Part shown: positions 22,691-34,489 of the stretch, one piece after another
Position numbering within the stretch: position 1 is the stretch's first letter
How the letters are laid out: every line of letters starts with the position of its first letter
From: Patiria miniata
Lineage: Eukaryota > Echinodermata > Asteroidea > Valvatida > Asterinidae
Length of the DNA stretch: 64,000 nucleotides
Reading direction: 5' to 3'
NCBI RefSeq assembly: GCF_015706575.1
Contig: NW_024037067.1
Coordinates: 5,270,884 to 5,334,883, forward strand
Program-made: the position numbers and the translations under genes
Notes under the pieces: model-generated
The model's database searches: none
The model's input: only the letters and a program-made list of their open reading frames with translations
What the model was told of the DNA's origin: nothing

Positions 22691-24346
22691 TGATGTCGCT
22701 GTTCGCACTGATGTATTTTAATGCAATGCATAACGAGGATATGCCTATGCGCTCCTCGGGTGTAAAAAAAAACGACATACCGTACATCACAGTAGTTAAA
22801 AATGGTTAACTGCTCAGATGATATATTGCTTATCACAAAGAAGGCTATTTATATAATAGCAAAGTTGGTATTGCACTATAATCAATATCGAAATACACGA
22901 ACAACTACCGTATAGAATAGGTACATTCAAATCAGAACTATTTATCTGTAAAGCCATCAGCCAGTGATTTTTCTGTTACTAGCACACTAGTTCAATATGC
23001 GCTTTAAAACTGTTTGGGCATACCCAGGGTAAAGAAATGTAATACAAATATTAATGTATAGATGAAATGCCAGTATGCAACTGTTGTTTAGACAGAGATC
23101 GATGGTATCGCACGACCTCAAATATTTTCGAGCCAAGGTATCATTAGTGTGGTTAAATAAAATATGGTTGAGTGGTTTCATTGATGTATTGCCCAAAATG
23201 AAATATCAATTCAATTTAAGAAAACTGACTGGTAGAATGAAAAGTATATTACGTGTCACGGTCGAATTAACGGTAAAACTTAAAGAGATTGAAACACATC
23301 CTAAAAAAATAGTTCTGTGTCTGTTGGAAGTTGTTAACTGTTACTTAAGCTCTAGTTTGTTGTTTTGTTTTAGGTGAGACGAATAGTGCGAGTATACTGA
23401 GTAGCACGATACACAGAGCAAACTGGACAAGACTGCTACAGAAAACTGTGCATCAGAACTCCGGAACAGTGAGAACGCAGATTTAAAGGTAGGATGCAAC
23501 ATTATATTGCGAACAAAAAAAAAAACCCACAAAACTGCCAAATTATTGTGAAAATTCTACTTGACTGTAAGTGAATAATTAATAGTCTAAAGCATGCTGT
23601 CATCTTCAAGAAAGTGAGATTTTTGTATCAACTTCCAATCTTTTTTTTTTTTTCAAAAAGGCCTACTGCTCTCAATGTACAAAATTTAGTTAGGCCTAGA
23701 TCAACCTTCCGTGAACGGGTGCAAGCCAGCTATAGTCTGGTTCCCTGACCTGGCAATACCCAGATGTCCATAAATGGCTCCGTTTTGTCTGAAGTAGGGT
23801 CAGGGATCCCGACTTCAAGAAGGGCCTGTTTGCCTTTGTTTATCCAGCATAGAAGGGGAGGATGTGCAAACGTATTGCTTTTGTTGAGTTTTGTGGGTGG
23901 TGTACGCAATGGCTTCCTTGTTTGCGACTTTACTTTGGGAAAAAAACGGCCGTTGCGTTGTCCCATACACTGGAATTAAGTTGAATTTAATGTTTCACAG
24001 TCTGCGTTGGAAGCTCAAGTTTTGCACTTATTACGAGGTAGTCCGTAGTAGGCTAAGCAAGTTATTATCATTTCCAACTTACCGTAAACAGCTCAAACCT
24101 TGTGATCTATTACCATCGCTTTGGCCTATTTTCCTGATAGCCTTTTCCTTGATATTTGGTTTCTGCCGCAAAAAAATCGATTTCCTGGTCTGGAATATTA
24201 ATATATCCTCGAGCTGTCCACGTTGCCAATTTGCCAGTGTCAGGTTGTTTACCGCTTATTTGAATTTTGGTATTAATATTCTTCATTACCTGTTCCCTGA
24301 AGACATCGATCATAATACGGCATTGATAATACAATATCGTAATTTC
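22691..24346. other. No gene recognised
   Basis: AT-rich sequence. Frames of about 65-165 codons here have no recognisable domain. Confidence 0.5.
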
Positions 24347-25158
24347 AAGGCATATAGGATCATTTTGCTTTTCATGCATCTTTGATCGTTTCCATCCAAA
24401 GAAGACCGTTCAAAACCTATAACCTGTTGAAGTTTCAGCTCAGTGGATATTAAACTTATCGAGAAGACAATGAAAAACCATGCACAACTTTTTGATCACG
24501 AAAAACACAGTTTCGTCAATAGCCAGTTGACTGATCGCTTGAAATCATTAAAGGTATAGTCCATCATTTGTAATTTGTGCATGTTTGTTTGAAGCAACAA
24601 AAGTGCTCACAATCTAAAGAAGGGTGCTGAACAACTAACCTGGTGCAGTTTCAGCTCAGTGAATGCTGTATATTCTGAGAAAACAATATTCTAGGATCTT
24701 GTTTTAAATCAAAAGTAGCTGAGTCATGTTTTGAATCGGGCCTGAATTCAGCGTCCGAGACACGCCTGCGCGCGCTTCGCCGAATAAACAACGATTTAAT
24801 AACGGACATTTCCAACGATGCGTCTTTAGATGCACCGTTGGAAATGCCTTCATTCATTGATTTCTTCAAAATGACAGCTTGCCAGAAAGAATAATTTGAC
24901 AGGAAGTTTAGTTCCATTACTAACTTTAAACCAAGTATGTTTTTCAACAATAATTACGTCAGTTACTTTTTGGATAGCTGCATATGATGGACTGTAGCTT
25001 TACACGTTTCTTGATTTCTTCTATAAAATGACAGCAAGCCAGACGGAATAATTTCATGGGGTGTTTAGAACCAGTGCACAATATTTAATCCAAGTAAGCT
25101 TTTTGATCTATTCGGTATAGGTTACTTTTAGGATAAATGCAAATGATATGCCTTTAAA
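24347..25158 (+). mobile_element. MITE family B, copy 2, split by a family A insertion
   Basis: The left part (24347-24547) starts AAGGCATATAGGATCATTTT and includes AACCTGTTGAAGTTTCAGC. The right part (25003-25158) includes ACAGCAAGCCAGACGGAATA and ends ATATGCCTTTAAAGG. The two halves are collinear with the 19732 copy once 24548-25002 is removed. Confidence 0.8.
24548..25002 (-). mobile_element. MITE family A, copy 2 (reverse), inserted in family B
   Basis: Its ends TTAAAGGTATAGTCCATCAT and ATATGATGGACTGTAGCTTTA are inverted repeats. The interior in reverse order matches the 48519 copy (AATCTAAAGAAGGGTGC, AATATTCTAGGATC, GCGTCCGAGACACG, CCAACGATGCGTCTTTAG). Confidence 0.85.
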
Positions 25159-25587
25159 GGTTGCGTCCTATAGTGATTGATATCTCAGATAAAAGTCGTT
25201 ACCTGCTGAATATTGAACAGGTTGCAATAGTGGAATAGAAAAAGGCTTCGCACCCTATAAATCATATTGATGGTGTGCAGCTGGTACTTTCCGAGTCATT
25301 AACTTTGCTGGTGTCATGTTGACTTTACCATAGTTTTTGTTTGGCTTATTAATACTATTGAGTTTAATGTATGGCTGATTTTTTTCTGGGTTATGACAGC
25401 TCTTGCCGATAATGGTAAGTTGTGCTTGTAAATAAAATATTGAGATGTAAAGAGAGAATGCTTCTCGCTTACAGCGCTACCTAATCTAAACTAAATACTC
25501 TATTCTGGTACAATGCGGCATAAAACCATAGGGCTATAATTATTAATGCATACAACGAAAACACTGCACGCTCGGACTTACAAAAGA

Positions 25588-25992
25588 GCTGCAATCGGCT
25601 GAATGAGAACGTGTCCCGGACGCTGATTTCGGGCGCAATTCAAAACATGACTTGGCATTTTTCCATTGAAATCGATCGAGATCCTATAGAATTTTGTTTT
25701 CTCGGAATAGACCTATCCGGCTCGTTAGTAAAAACGTCATACACGCGCACGCACCACTGATTACTAGCGCCCATTGGCTGCAAACGCTCGAACTGCGTTA
25801 ACTTCCGGTTCCAATCTTGCAGAAAGTGCTGGAGGTGACGTCACACTAACGAACCGGATAGCCTACATCAGATGTCAGAGCTAAAACTTTATAGTTAGTT
25901 GTTAAGCACCCGTCTTTAGATTTTGAGCGCTTTTGGTGCTTGAAACGCAACAAAAAAAACACAAAATGACAAATGTTCTACCCTAACTTTAA
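25588..25992 (+). mobile_element. MITE family A, copy 3 (left-truncated), carrying a family G insertion
   Basis: It starts inside the family at GCTGCAATCGGCTGAATGAG and ends TTCTACCCTAACTTTAA. Between GTTTTCTCGGAATAGA and CAGATGTCAGAGCTAAAAC it is broken by G copy 4. The missing left part suggests a deletion or recombination. Confidence 0.8.
25714..25860 (-). mobile_element. MITE family G, copy 4, inserted in family A
   Basis: Complete ends TATCCGGCTCGTTAGTA and ACACTAACGAACCGGATA bound a 147-bp copy. It keeps the uninterrupted site that reads ATTGGAACCGGAAGTTAACG on the minus strand, exactly where family H sits in copy 1. Confidence 0.9.
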
Positions 25993-27303
25993 TATGAACA
26001 AACAACCGCTAGAATGCTCCCAAGTGAATGTTCTGTCGCAAAACCCATTATACAAGTAATCGTGAAAGCGTTTCTAAATCCGGATGACTGCTGGCTGAAG
26101 GCAGCATGTATTTAGTTACATGTAAAGTGGATTTGGAAAGGTCATGAATAGTGTACGTAGGCCTACACACGATTGGCCGGATACGCTTTCCGTATAACGA
26201 TACAAAACCAAGCTTTAGGTTTATCCTGACATTCAGGACATGAACATGTAATTTCACACCAGACTTCACGTCTATCACCATGAGACTTCACCGAAGTTTT
26301 CCCACTTTCAGTCTATACCGAAGTGCACAGTTGCAAAATTAGGCCCATCGGACGACGTCAACTGAATAATTGTCTTGAATGTAGCGTGAATTTGGTCTGC
26401 ATGGCCTTTCCAGTAATAGTCATAATTATTGCAAAGTAACGCTCCTGTGATGAGTTTTCACAATTGCGCCAACCATATCGAATCTCAATGCACGCCGAAG
26501 CGACGTTACTCGACTAGAATTTCACGAAACAAATGCAAACCCGGCTCCATTCTACGACACCGCGTGCATAAAATGCATATCACTTGAAATTCGGTTCGGT
26601 TTTTTAAAAAAGAAATGTTACCCAGCTGTGAAGCATTGGGTAAAACATGAGGCGTCAGTGGTGGCTATGTCTCTTAGCAATCGATAGGCCTTACGTCACT
26701 AGGACCACAAATCCTCACAAATCCCACACTTGCAGCGCTTCTCTTAACACCATGTGGCACTGAAAAATACATGGCTAGGGTGTAACACAACGCGGGAACA
26801 GCTCATGCACGTGACAGTATTAAACAAGCTTCCTGCATTCTTTGGTGATTTGCATTTATCCCTAAGGTAATGCACCTGCCCCACCCCTCCCAGGCCCACG
26901 AGGCTGCCTCAGAGACGTAGTGACAAGATCCCCACCCCTTGGGCAAAATTCTCTATAATTTAAGCATAGAGCTAAGCGGTAATCTCCGACATACATACGT
27001 GGGAAGCGACGCACTAGTGATTGCCTTTCCATGTAGTAAATAACCATGTTTTTGAGTGACCAAAATCCCCACCCTGGGGCACGGAAAAAAACGTAACCAA
27101 AACCCTGGCATCGGACCTGGGGCGGCGGGGGGGGGGACACATTATTTTGATAGGCGCATAACTTTGACCGAATTATTACCACTAGAAAAGTTTACTTGAA
27201 TTGAAGATTGTACTGGTGCTCAACTAGCCTTTCGCCAAGGCCCCTGTGGCTTGGAGCGGCGATGCTGCGAAAACACATTTCTCAAACAGTGTAATTTATC
27301 CGC
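25993..27303. other. No gene recognised
   Basis: No supportable exon. A C-rich, G-rich patch at 26876-27145 produces long chance frames. Confidence 0.5.
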
Positions 27304-27420
27304 TGAGTTGAAACTTCAACTGCAGGTTAGGGTTTTGAATATTGTTCTTTGGATGTTGAGTGGTGTTATTGTTGGAAAAGCACAAAATGCATTAAAAGCA
27401 AATGATCCTTTATGCCTATA
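27304..27420 (-). mobile_element. MITE family B fragment (reverse)
   Basis: Reverse-complement matches to the first ~115 bp of family B: CTTTGGATGTTGAGTGGTGTTATTG is the reverse of the AATAACACCACTC landmark, and GCAAATGATCCTTTATGCCT is the terminal sequence. Confidence 0.65.
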
Positions 27421-29087
27421 AATAGGCCAACAAATGCCAACACCCACCAAATCACGGTTTGCAGAGAGGGTTTTTATGAACCACTTCTGCTTTGAATTGC
27501 ATGAAAATTAGTGTAGCGCTAAGCAGGACTTTTGTAAGTTCAACTTTGATGAAATTGAATCCGAAGTCGCTCTATTTTGCAAAGTAATGAAAGGACATTT
27601 TGGCGTGATCATCTTTGGATGAAAGTATCATTAAAAGTCAGTCATCAGAAAAAATGGTAAGAAATTAACAAAACGATGCGTATTTTAAGGTGTGTCTTGG
27701 GTAGAGGTGTTCGTCATCCATGACCGCGCATGGTAACTTTATTAACTGTCTTGTCTAGTCTGTAACCCGATAGAAATTGGGCGCCACTGCCGCCATGCCA
27801 CTCAGGTGCGGCTGCGACCAGACACATCACCTGAACCTGCTGCACGGATCCATCAAGATTGCGAACGATCTTCATCGTAACTCAATCCTTAAATCCTTAC
27901 GGGAAAGGGAACAGATTTATGTCCCCGTATAATACCGACGCCGCTGCATTGCGCGCTTATCGCTAATCGCTTCAGCGTATATACGAAACCCTCAACTCCC
28001 ATCAGCTCTGCTCTGATAAACAAAAAGCTGCGATGAAACGTGTCCCCCGTATCAAGTTGGCGATGTTAAAGGGAAGCTACAACATCTGCAAACATCCAAA
28101 AACGAAATGATCAAATTATCATGAAGTACCTTACTGGACTGTTAGTGAATAACAGTCTAAAGCATCCTGTAAAATCATGGCTCCTGGTGTGCTGACATTT
28201 TCAAGAAAAATGGTATTTTTCCAACGCTGGTCGGCCGACCAGCGTTGGAGAAAACTGGCTTTTTTCAAAAAGTGCTCCTAAATTTTCATATTTAGTTATT
28301 CCACATTTTCTTTGCAATTGATAGCACACCTGTGAAGGGGTACAAGCGTGCTAGACTGATTCTCTGACCTTACAATTCCCCAAAGTCTACAAATGGCTCT
28401 GTTTTATCTTAAAAACATGATTGGTTTTCTTGGTTTTTCCATCATCTACAAGCCCGAAACGTGAAACAAGTCAGTTTAACATTATTTGCTATAACATACT
28501 AATCCTCAAATCCAGAAAATTGCAGCAAAAGCAAATGTTGTACATCCCCAAAGATCTGCAAGACTATCTGCGGCTTTAAATCAGCGTGACGGGGGAATCA
28601 CACCTCTCAAGTGACAATTTCATAGAAAGACGGGTGAATTGCAGGAGATGTCGAACGTAAAATTGAAAAGTGGTATCCATGACACGTAAGCCCACTAGTT
28701 CGGTATTGTGATATCGCTAGAACAATGACTAAAGGCTTATTCCCTTTTTCCACAGATCATTCTTGATATTCTCTTTTACTTGAATCTATAGGATACCCTG
28801 ATATTTCTGATATTTGAGAAAAATAAGATCACGGAGCACAAATTGCTGCCTCAGACGTAATCGAGACATCGCGCCGGGTGAAATTTGAGCCTATTCCCCA
28901 CTCCGTTGTATAATATTTGGGTCACGAAATCACCAAGCGATGACCATATAGTGCCCGTCCCATAATAAAAACAACTCGGGGTAGCGTTTTACATTCGAGT
29001 CGTTTTCCCGAGAATACCAAATTTGCAGAAATTAGATGGGAAAGTAGTAATTAAGCGCGAACTTGAGCACCGCAAGGCCGGGTAGTT
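27421..29087. other. No gene recognised
   Basis: No exon supported. A short perfect palindrome, CCAACGCTGGTCGG / CCGACCAGCGTTGG, sits at 28230-28257. Confidence 0.5.
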
Positions 29088-29397
29088 GAAGCGCTGCGGT
29101 CCAGTGGTTACGGTGATCGACTCAGGTGTTGTGGTATACGTGGGGTCAACCCTGACGGGGAACAGGGCGCTTTTTTTTTCAATACGTTCCTGGGCAAGAC
29201 ACTTTACTACAATAATATTGCCTCTCTCCACCCAGGAGTGTGAAGGTAGAGACCAGATTGCGCTGATCTCTCGCCGGCTATTGCAGAAAAAAAGTCTCAT
29301 GGCCCGATGAACAAGGGTAATAATTGTGAAGCGCTTTGAGACCGTTGATAAAGCGGTATATAAGCACCACATTGGTATTATTATTATTGGGTGCGTT
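29088..29397 (+). mobile_element. tRNA-derived SINE, family 1, forward copy
   Basis: The head GCGGTCCAGTGGTTACGGTG (A-box-like) is followed by a B-box-like GGGTCAACCC. Then come the body (CTGGGCAAGACACTTTACTA, TCTCCACCCAGGAGTG), the tail AAGCGCTTTGAGACCG, GCGGTATATAAGCACCAC and a TATTATTATTATT end. The same order recurs in reverse at 46845-47122. It encodes nothing and would use a LINE enzyme in trans. Confidence 0.8.
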
Positions 29398-29479
29398 CGT
29401 TTAGCTCACCCGGGTCGACGCGTGTCAGCCCCGTGCCGTTCGATTTGCTCTGACGTCATTCTCGGGGCTCACCAAGGCA

Positions 29480-29637
29480 GTGACAGTTGGGGGGGGGCGT
29501 GGGGGGCGACAGCCCCCCAATGAAACCTTGTCGCCCCCCCCCCCCCCCAGTCGCCCCCCCCCCCCCCCCACTGAGATTTTGAGTTTCTAAAAAAGTTATC
29601 ATTGATCTATATGACGCCCCCCCATGAAATGTTCCAG

Positions 29638-29687
<50 letters not shown>

Positions 29688-29712
29688 ACTGAAACAGTTC
29701 CTGGCTACGCCA
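29480..29712. repeat. C-homopolymer-rich repeat including a 50-bp C run
   Basis: C runs of 15 (29534-29548), 16 (29554-29569) and 50 (29638-29687) bases sit in a sequence ending ACTGAAACAGTTCCTGGCTA and CGCCACTG. On the minus strand it reads as a GTAGCCAGGAAC word followed by G runs, a shape also seen at 39550, 46120, 55590 and 61500. The exact run length may be an assembly or sequencing estimate. Confidence 0.8.
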
Positions 29713-30478
29713 CTGCTCCCAGGTCAGCCACCACAGACCCTGCTCGTGGAGCAGATTGCACTGGTGAAAATACGTCACACGCATGCGTTGTTCATTCCAT
29801 GAAACGGCCGGACAAAATATGTGGCGGCCGGATGGTGGAAATCTCAAGTGGACTTAAAAATCAACTTTTTTAAAGTCTAAATGTATGTAACCAATATTTT
29901 ATTGAGTTCATTGCGTCTTATGAGACTATAATTCAAGCCAAACTTTTTTGAGTTTTTCAAATAACTGAAAAGCAGTATACATCTCAAACTACAACTCAAT
30001 CCGACGGGCATTTTTGTCAGTGGTATACGGCCATGACGGTCGTCGCTACGGGCGTCACGTGAGGTTCGTGCATGGCGCCGGCCCGCGGTTTAGCGTTCGG
30101 TTAGCCCGGCTGTCGTGGCTACCCCGTCTGCCTTTCCCGAAGTCGATCCCGGTGAGCTACTCGAATGCACCCATTTTAAGATTTGTCGGTGGGGTGCAGT
30201 GGAGGTGGGTGGCGTTACAGTCCATGCCAAAAAAATGACCGACGAATCAAGATTGGAAATATTGAATGATGACGTTATTCAGGGGACTTAATGAAACATT
30301 GCTAAATATTATTTTCTTTAACTTTTGTCCGGGATGGGGCGGGTTATAACCCCACCCCACCCCACCCCTTCCTCGCTTGGATACGCCCTCATGATGGCTA
30401 GAAATGGGATTATAGACAAACCTTAGTCCAAATACAATGTACTCAAAATTAATACTCCCTTGTTCTTACTCGCTAAAT
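29713..30478. other. No gene recognised
   Basis: No supportable exon or repeat. Confidence 0.5.
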
Positions 30479-30689
30479 TCCAAAGAGTGAAATTAGGGAC
30501 TAGACGTTTTAGAGTGAAAATCACTCTCATTATCGATTGAAATGAACCACTTCAGTCGAAGCTCGAGTGAAAACTCGATCTTTACGATTAAAGAAATTTC
30601 ACTCTAAAACGTCTAGTCCCTACTTTCTGTCTGTGGGAGTGAATCTTCACTCGAATGGAGTGAATTTTCACTCTTTGGAATTTAGAGAG
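30479..30689 (+). mobile_element. MITE family E, copy 1 (TA flanks, self-complementary)
   Basis: Ends CTCGCTAAATTCCAAAGAG and CTCTTTGGAATTTAGAGAG are flanked by TA. A second internal inverted pair (GGGACTAGACGTTTTAGAGT and its reverse) makes most of the element able to fold. Copy 2 at 31081 is in the opposite orientation. Confidence 0.9.
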
Positions 30690-30771
30690 TACTTAACAGT
30701 TCCAATTACTTAACATTTGCTTATGTAAGAGTGCTCTAAATGTTAAGAAGGGTGCAAAACAACTAACTTTA

Positions 30772-31048
30772 GGCCATCAGCCTCGGTCCAAAATTTTGGC
30801 CACCGGTATCAAAATAATGAGGGGAATAATCGTCATAGCAATTTTTGGCAAGGTATACACCTCCAGAGTTGGAAAATATGTGAAAGCATTGCAGCGGTGG
30901 CAGCTTTTTGGGTGTTATCACCCTTTTTTCCAAAATGTCCATCAAAATGCTTGTTACTTCTCTAGGGGCGGTATACCGTGCGCATGCGCACTATAATCAT
31001 TTATGCCCTGATTATTTTGATACTGGCCAAGCCCCCAAGCTGATGGCC
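30772..31048. mobile_element. MITE family F (GGCCATCAGC ends, TA flanks)
   Basis: Inverted ends GGCCATCAGC and GCTGATGGCC lie between TA dinucleotides. Just inside, TATCAAAATAATGAGGG recurs inverted near the right end. Inserted within an A/B-type element. Confidence 0.75.
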
Positions 31049-31080
31049 TACTTGTTGAAGTTTCAGCTCAGTGGATACTA

Positions 31081-31314
31081 CTCTCTCAATTCCAAAGAGT
31101 GAAAATTCACTCCATTCGAGTGAAGATTCCCTCCCAAGGTCGGAAACTAGGGACTAGACGTTTTGGAGTGAAATTTCTTCAGTCGTAAAGATCGAGTTTT
31201 TCACTTGAGCTTCGACCGAAGAGGTTCAATTTACAGACTTTTTCAATCGGAAATGAGAGTGATTTTCACTCGAAAACGTCCAGTCCCTAGTTTCACTCTT
31301 TGGAATTTAGAGAG
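31081..31314 (-). mobile_element. MITE family E, copy 2 (reverse), inserted in an A/B-type element
   Basis: Ends CTCTCTCAATTCCAAAGAG and CTCTTTGGAATTTAGAGAG lie between TA dinucleotides. The interior is the reverse of copy 1 (GGGACTAGACGTTTTGGAGT, AAGATCGAGTTT, ATGAGAGTGATTTTCACTC). Removing it joins GTGGATAC to TATACGTTTTGAGAAAAC. Confidence 0.9.
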
Positions 31315-31565
31315 TATACGTTTTGAGAAAACAGAAATATATGCACATCAATTTATTATTGGAATCTCGTACGTATCTGGATTCCGTTGCTAACGCACGT
31401 TTAAAAAAAATGCTCCCGCGGGCACATTTTGTTTCTTACACCACTTTCCATGATTGTTTTCTTCCGAACGATACCATTTCAGGCGGGATAATTTCACGGG
31501 GTGTTTGGTACGATGCCTGCAGTTCTATCTTCACTTTGTGCAAAAATTACCGTCTCGTAAAATAG

Positions 31566-32050
31566 GTAGGTAGGGCCGGCACTTTTCCGGCTCATTCCAA
31601 AATGTCCCTAGGTGCGTTAGTGATTGAATGGTTCCTATTGTATACTATATAGGGCTTGGAGATAATGCACTCTCCTGCATTACGGCCCGTGGGTGTTCAG
31701 GCCTTGGTGCCGTGTTCTCGCCCAGCTGCACGGCCAGGGAAAATAATATTTATATTGCAATAAGAGGAAGAAGATGCGATGGACTGACAATAAAGAATCT
31801 GGTCACTATGCACACCCCATTTTGCAATAGGACCGCAAGATCAGAATGCGCGGGAGGACCAACGTCAATTATTATTCTGCAGCCATGTGCGTATTGATTC
31901 TAGGTCTCGGGGGACGAGCGATCAAGTTCTTAGACAGGTTTGTCCTGACATGACTGGAGGGACGTTGACCGGAGGAAATTTTTTAAAGGTATTGAAACTA
32001 GAATTCAGCAGAAGTATCTGTGCCTTGTGTAAAACCACTATTTCCCTTTC
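31566..32050. other. No gene recognised
   Basis: No supportable exon or repeat. Confidence 0.5.
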
Positions 32051-32230
32051 TAAAGGGCGGTTCATAGTCGTGCGAAATCAATTGCGAACGCGAATTTGTG
32101 ACGTGGTGGCAACTCGGTTTCGCCCTGCGAATTCGCAAAAGTTGAAAACATTTCAACTCAGGCGAATTTCGCAGCGAACGCTTCGTAACGTCAAATTGGC
32201 ATCGCATTCGCATGATATGAACCGGCCTTA
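32051..32230. mobile_element. MITE with TAAGG(C)CGGTTCATA ends
   Basis: Left end TAAAGGGCGGTTCATAGTCG and right end CATGATATGAACCGGCCTTA are imperfect inverted repeats. The interior is rich in GCGAATTCGC-like words in both orientations. 180 bp, non-coding. Confidence 0.75.
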
Positions 32231-32850
32231 TTAAGCCAACTTTACAAAGTTCGTTCCTTTACTCGGTGTTTTGCGAGCAATAATTTTCCGTTTAACTTTG
32301 TCGAATTTAATGCAATTTTGGCTCTGCAAGATCGTAGTAAATAAATGATTGAACCCGATGAGCTCAACTTAAATAATTTCAAGTAGATTCATCTTTTTAC
32401 GAAGCGTCCAGGGAACCATCGCACGTACGTAACCAGATTTGAAATCTCATAAGGTGAGCTGAAGAAAAACCGGCCAAAACACTGTTCTCGAACCGACGTT
32501 ATACTTTGTAATTAGTTATATAATAATCAGGGAACAGTGCTTAGCCGATTTTACACAAGTACGTTTAAAAGCGGCTCCTCAGAGGCATGAACGCTGATAA
32601 TGACCCGAGCCTTCCGGTCTTAAACGTAATGACCATTATCATGTTGCGGCCATCTTGATTGTTTCTCATTCATATCAACGCAACCAAAGCGAAGCTGGAA
32701 GGAAAAATAGTCTGGTTCCTTTTTGCACAAAAAACCATTATCATGCAGTACTGTTATTGGATATAGGGAACGTGACTAAAATGGTGGCAATAATAAAGGT
32801 CTATGCTTGCTTATAAACGGGGATATTTATACCCTTACTATAATATAATA
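32231..32850. other. No gene recognised
   Basis: No supportable exon or repeat. Confidence 0.5.
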
Positions 32851-33180
32851 CAGCGCTTTTAACTTTTAAAGATCAAAACGCTTTACAATTATCACCCCTT
32901 AGATTGGGCCAATGAAACATTCCAAAGACAATCTCAGCTCCCTGAGGGCATACAACTCGATGCTGCCATTTGGCGTAATTAGGCAACTAAAATCAATTAC
33001 AGTAACCATCTCTGCCCTCACAGGTACCCATCTACTCCTGGGTGGGGAGAAGCAATGAGTGACAAAGTGCCTTGCCCAAGGACACGCGCACCACAACCCC
33101 TGGCTGGACTCGAACCTACAACCTTCAGAATTACCCACAGACCACGAGTTCAACTTGCTCTAGACCACGCAAGGGCCACG
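32851..33180 (-). mobile_element. tRNA-derived SINE, family 1 subtype (reverse)
   Basis: In reverse order: tail CAGCGCTTTTAAC, the ATTGGGCCAATGAAACATTC block, GGTACCCATCTACTCCTGGG, AAAGTGCCTTGCCCAAGG, then the tRNA-like head with GACTCGAACCTACAACC. Closest to the 45135 copy, with which it shares the AATGAAACATTCCA block absent from the 46845 copy, so at least two subtypes exist. Confidence 0.8.
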
Positions 33181-33186
33181 ACACCT

Positions 33187-33256
33187 CATTAATTAGTGCA
33201 CATACATGGGAACATTAATTAGTGCGCATACATGGGAACATTAATTAGTGCGCATG
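33187..33256. repeat. 26-bp tandem repeat, 2.7 copies
   Basis: Units starting CATTAATTAGTGC at 33187, 33213 and 33239 are nearly identical. Confidence 0.95.
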
Positions 33257-34440
33257 TGAAACGGCGCGCGATGTGTAGTAAACAGTTTATTGTGAGAATG
33301 TTTGTCAGTTTTGGCAGTTAAAACCAACCGAATAGCTTGACTTCCCTTTATTTCGCATTGTAAGTGGACTGATGGGTCAATATCTCGCTAAATAAAAACC
33401 TTGCATGAAAATGCTAGGTTTTGTGTTGGCAATACACCAGACGCTTTCACATAGAAAACACACACACAAGAAACAAAACTGGGTTGACCGTGCATGTCTG
33501 TCGAAAAAAACGATTACCTTTTGCAAGTTGCCACAAGTAAGCCCCAACCTCCTTAAAAAAAGGTATAACGTCAATATAAATTGGTATAGGGGGCCTATAT
33601 TAAACGACTTTTACGTGCTTGGGCAATTTTTTAAAGCTGATTTTGAGGCAATTTTTGAAGCTGATTTAGAGGCCCTCTGGCATGACAAGATACAACTTGT
33701 TCCTTTCAATTCGTTTACTTAACCCACGCGATTCGAAGCTGTCAGTCATAACTCAGTTGCATATAAGAAAGCACTATACATTGCACCGTCGTCTCATGTG
33801 ATTTGACATTTATTACCTGCAGGGCCGATGATGTTATTAAGGAGCATGTTGATGCTCCTCGGGAAATTCTGCCCATCAAACCAAGACTGAAGAATGATGA
33901 ATGATATGGCTACTCCTGCGAGATATTTGTCGCCTTTAGGATATTTGACTAAAAACCATTAGAGCGTCCATGAATGATCCGGTAAGTGGAGATTTTGTAT
34001 GGTGGTCTGTTGCCCAAAGATTTTGGTTTATCGAGGGAATGCATACTCAAGTGCACAAAATGCGCCAGCACGAGTGATGCTGAATTCTTCAACGTATCCC
34101 CTCTGAGCGTAGCCTTTTGAAAGCTTTAGGCGGAATTGTTATTGAAGATTTCGTTGGTTTGGATGTGCCTCATGCCCTTTACACTCCCTATAAATAGGGT
34201 TCGAACCTTTAGGTACCCTACACCACAATAGCCGAACACCGAACACCGAACACCGGCGCGCGTTCCGCAGTTTGACCCGGGGTCAAATACGATCTAGCGA
34301 TTTGATATTTAAAAAGAAGACCTGAAAAGTGCGCAGGTTTGTTATCAGATTCGTTGCGATGACCATCACTCAATTCCGTTGTACAAGAATTCGATGACAG
34401 ATGACAGCGGAGTCAGCACATGGAATTGTATGTTCACTCT
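33257..34440. other. No gene recognised
   Basis: No supportable exon. Short repeats such as AACACCGAAC at about 34235-34256 only. Confidence 0.5.
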
Positions 34441-34489
34441 AAAAAAAAAAATCCGGGTAGACATTATATACATTTTGTTCTCTGACTCA

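Larger units (their letters stand above)
30690..31565 (+). mobile_element. Diverged A/B-type MITE interrupted by two other elements (approximate limits)
   Basis: Three separated pieces are collinear with the A/B families: GTGCTCTAAATGTTAAGAAG near 30730, TTGTTGAAGTTTCAGCTCAG near 31053, and TTTTGAGAAAACAG to ATTTCACGGGGTGTTTGGTA near 31320-31510. The gaps are exactly the F element (30772-31048) and E copy 2 (31081-31314), each bounded by TA. Confidence 0.65.

Noticed and set aside
23891-24385. 164-codon plus-strand frame
   Set aside because: Hydrophobic, AT-rich composition without motif; it runs into the family B element at 24347, so it is a chance frame.
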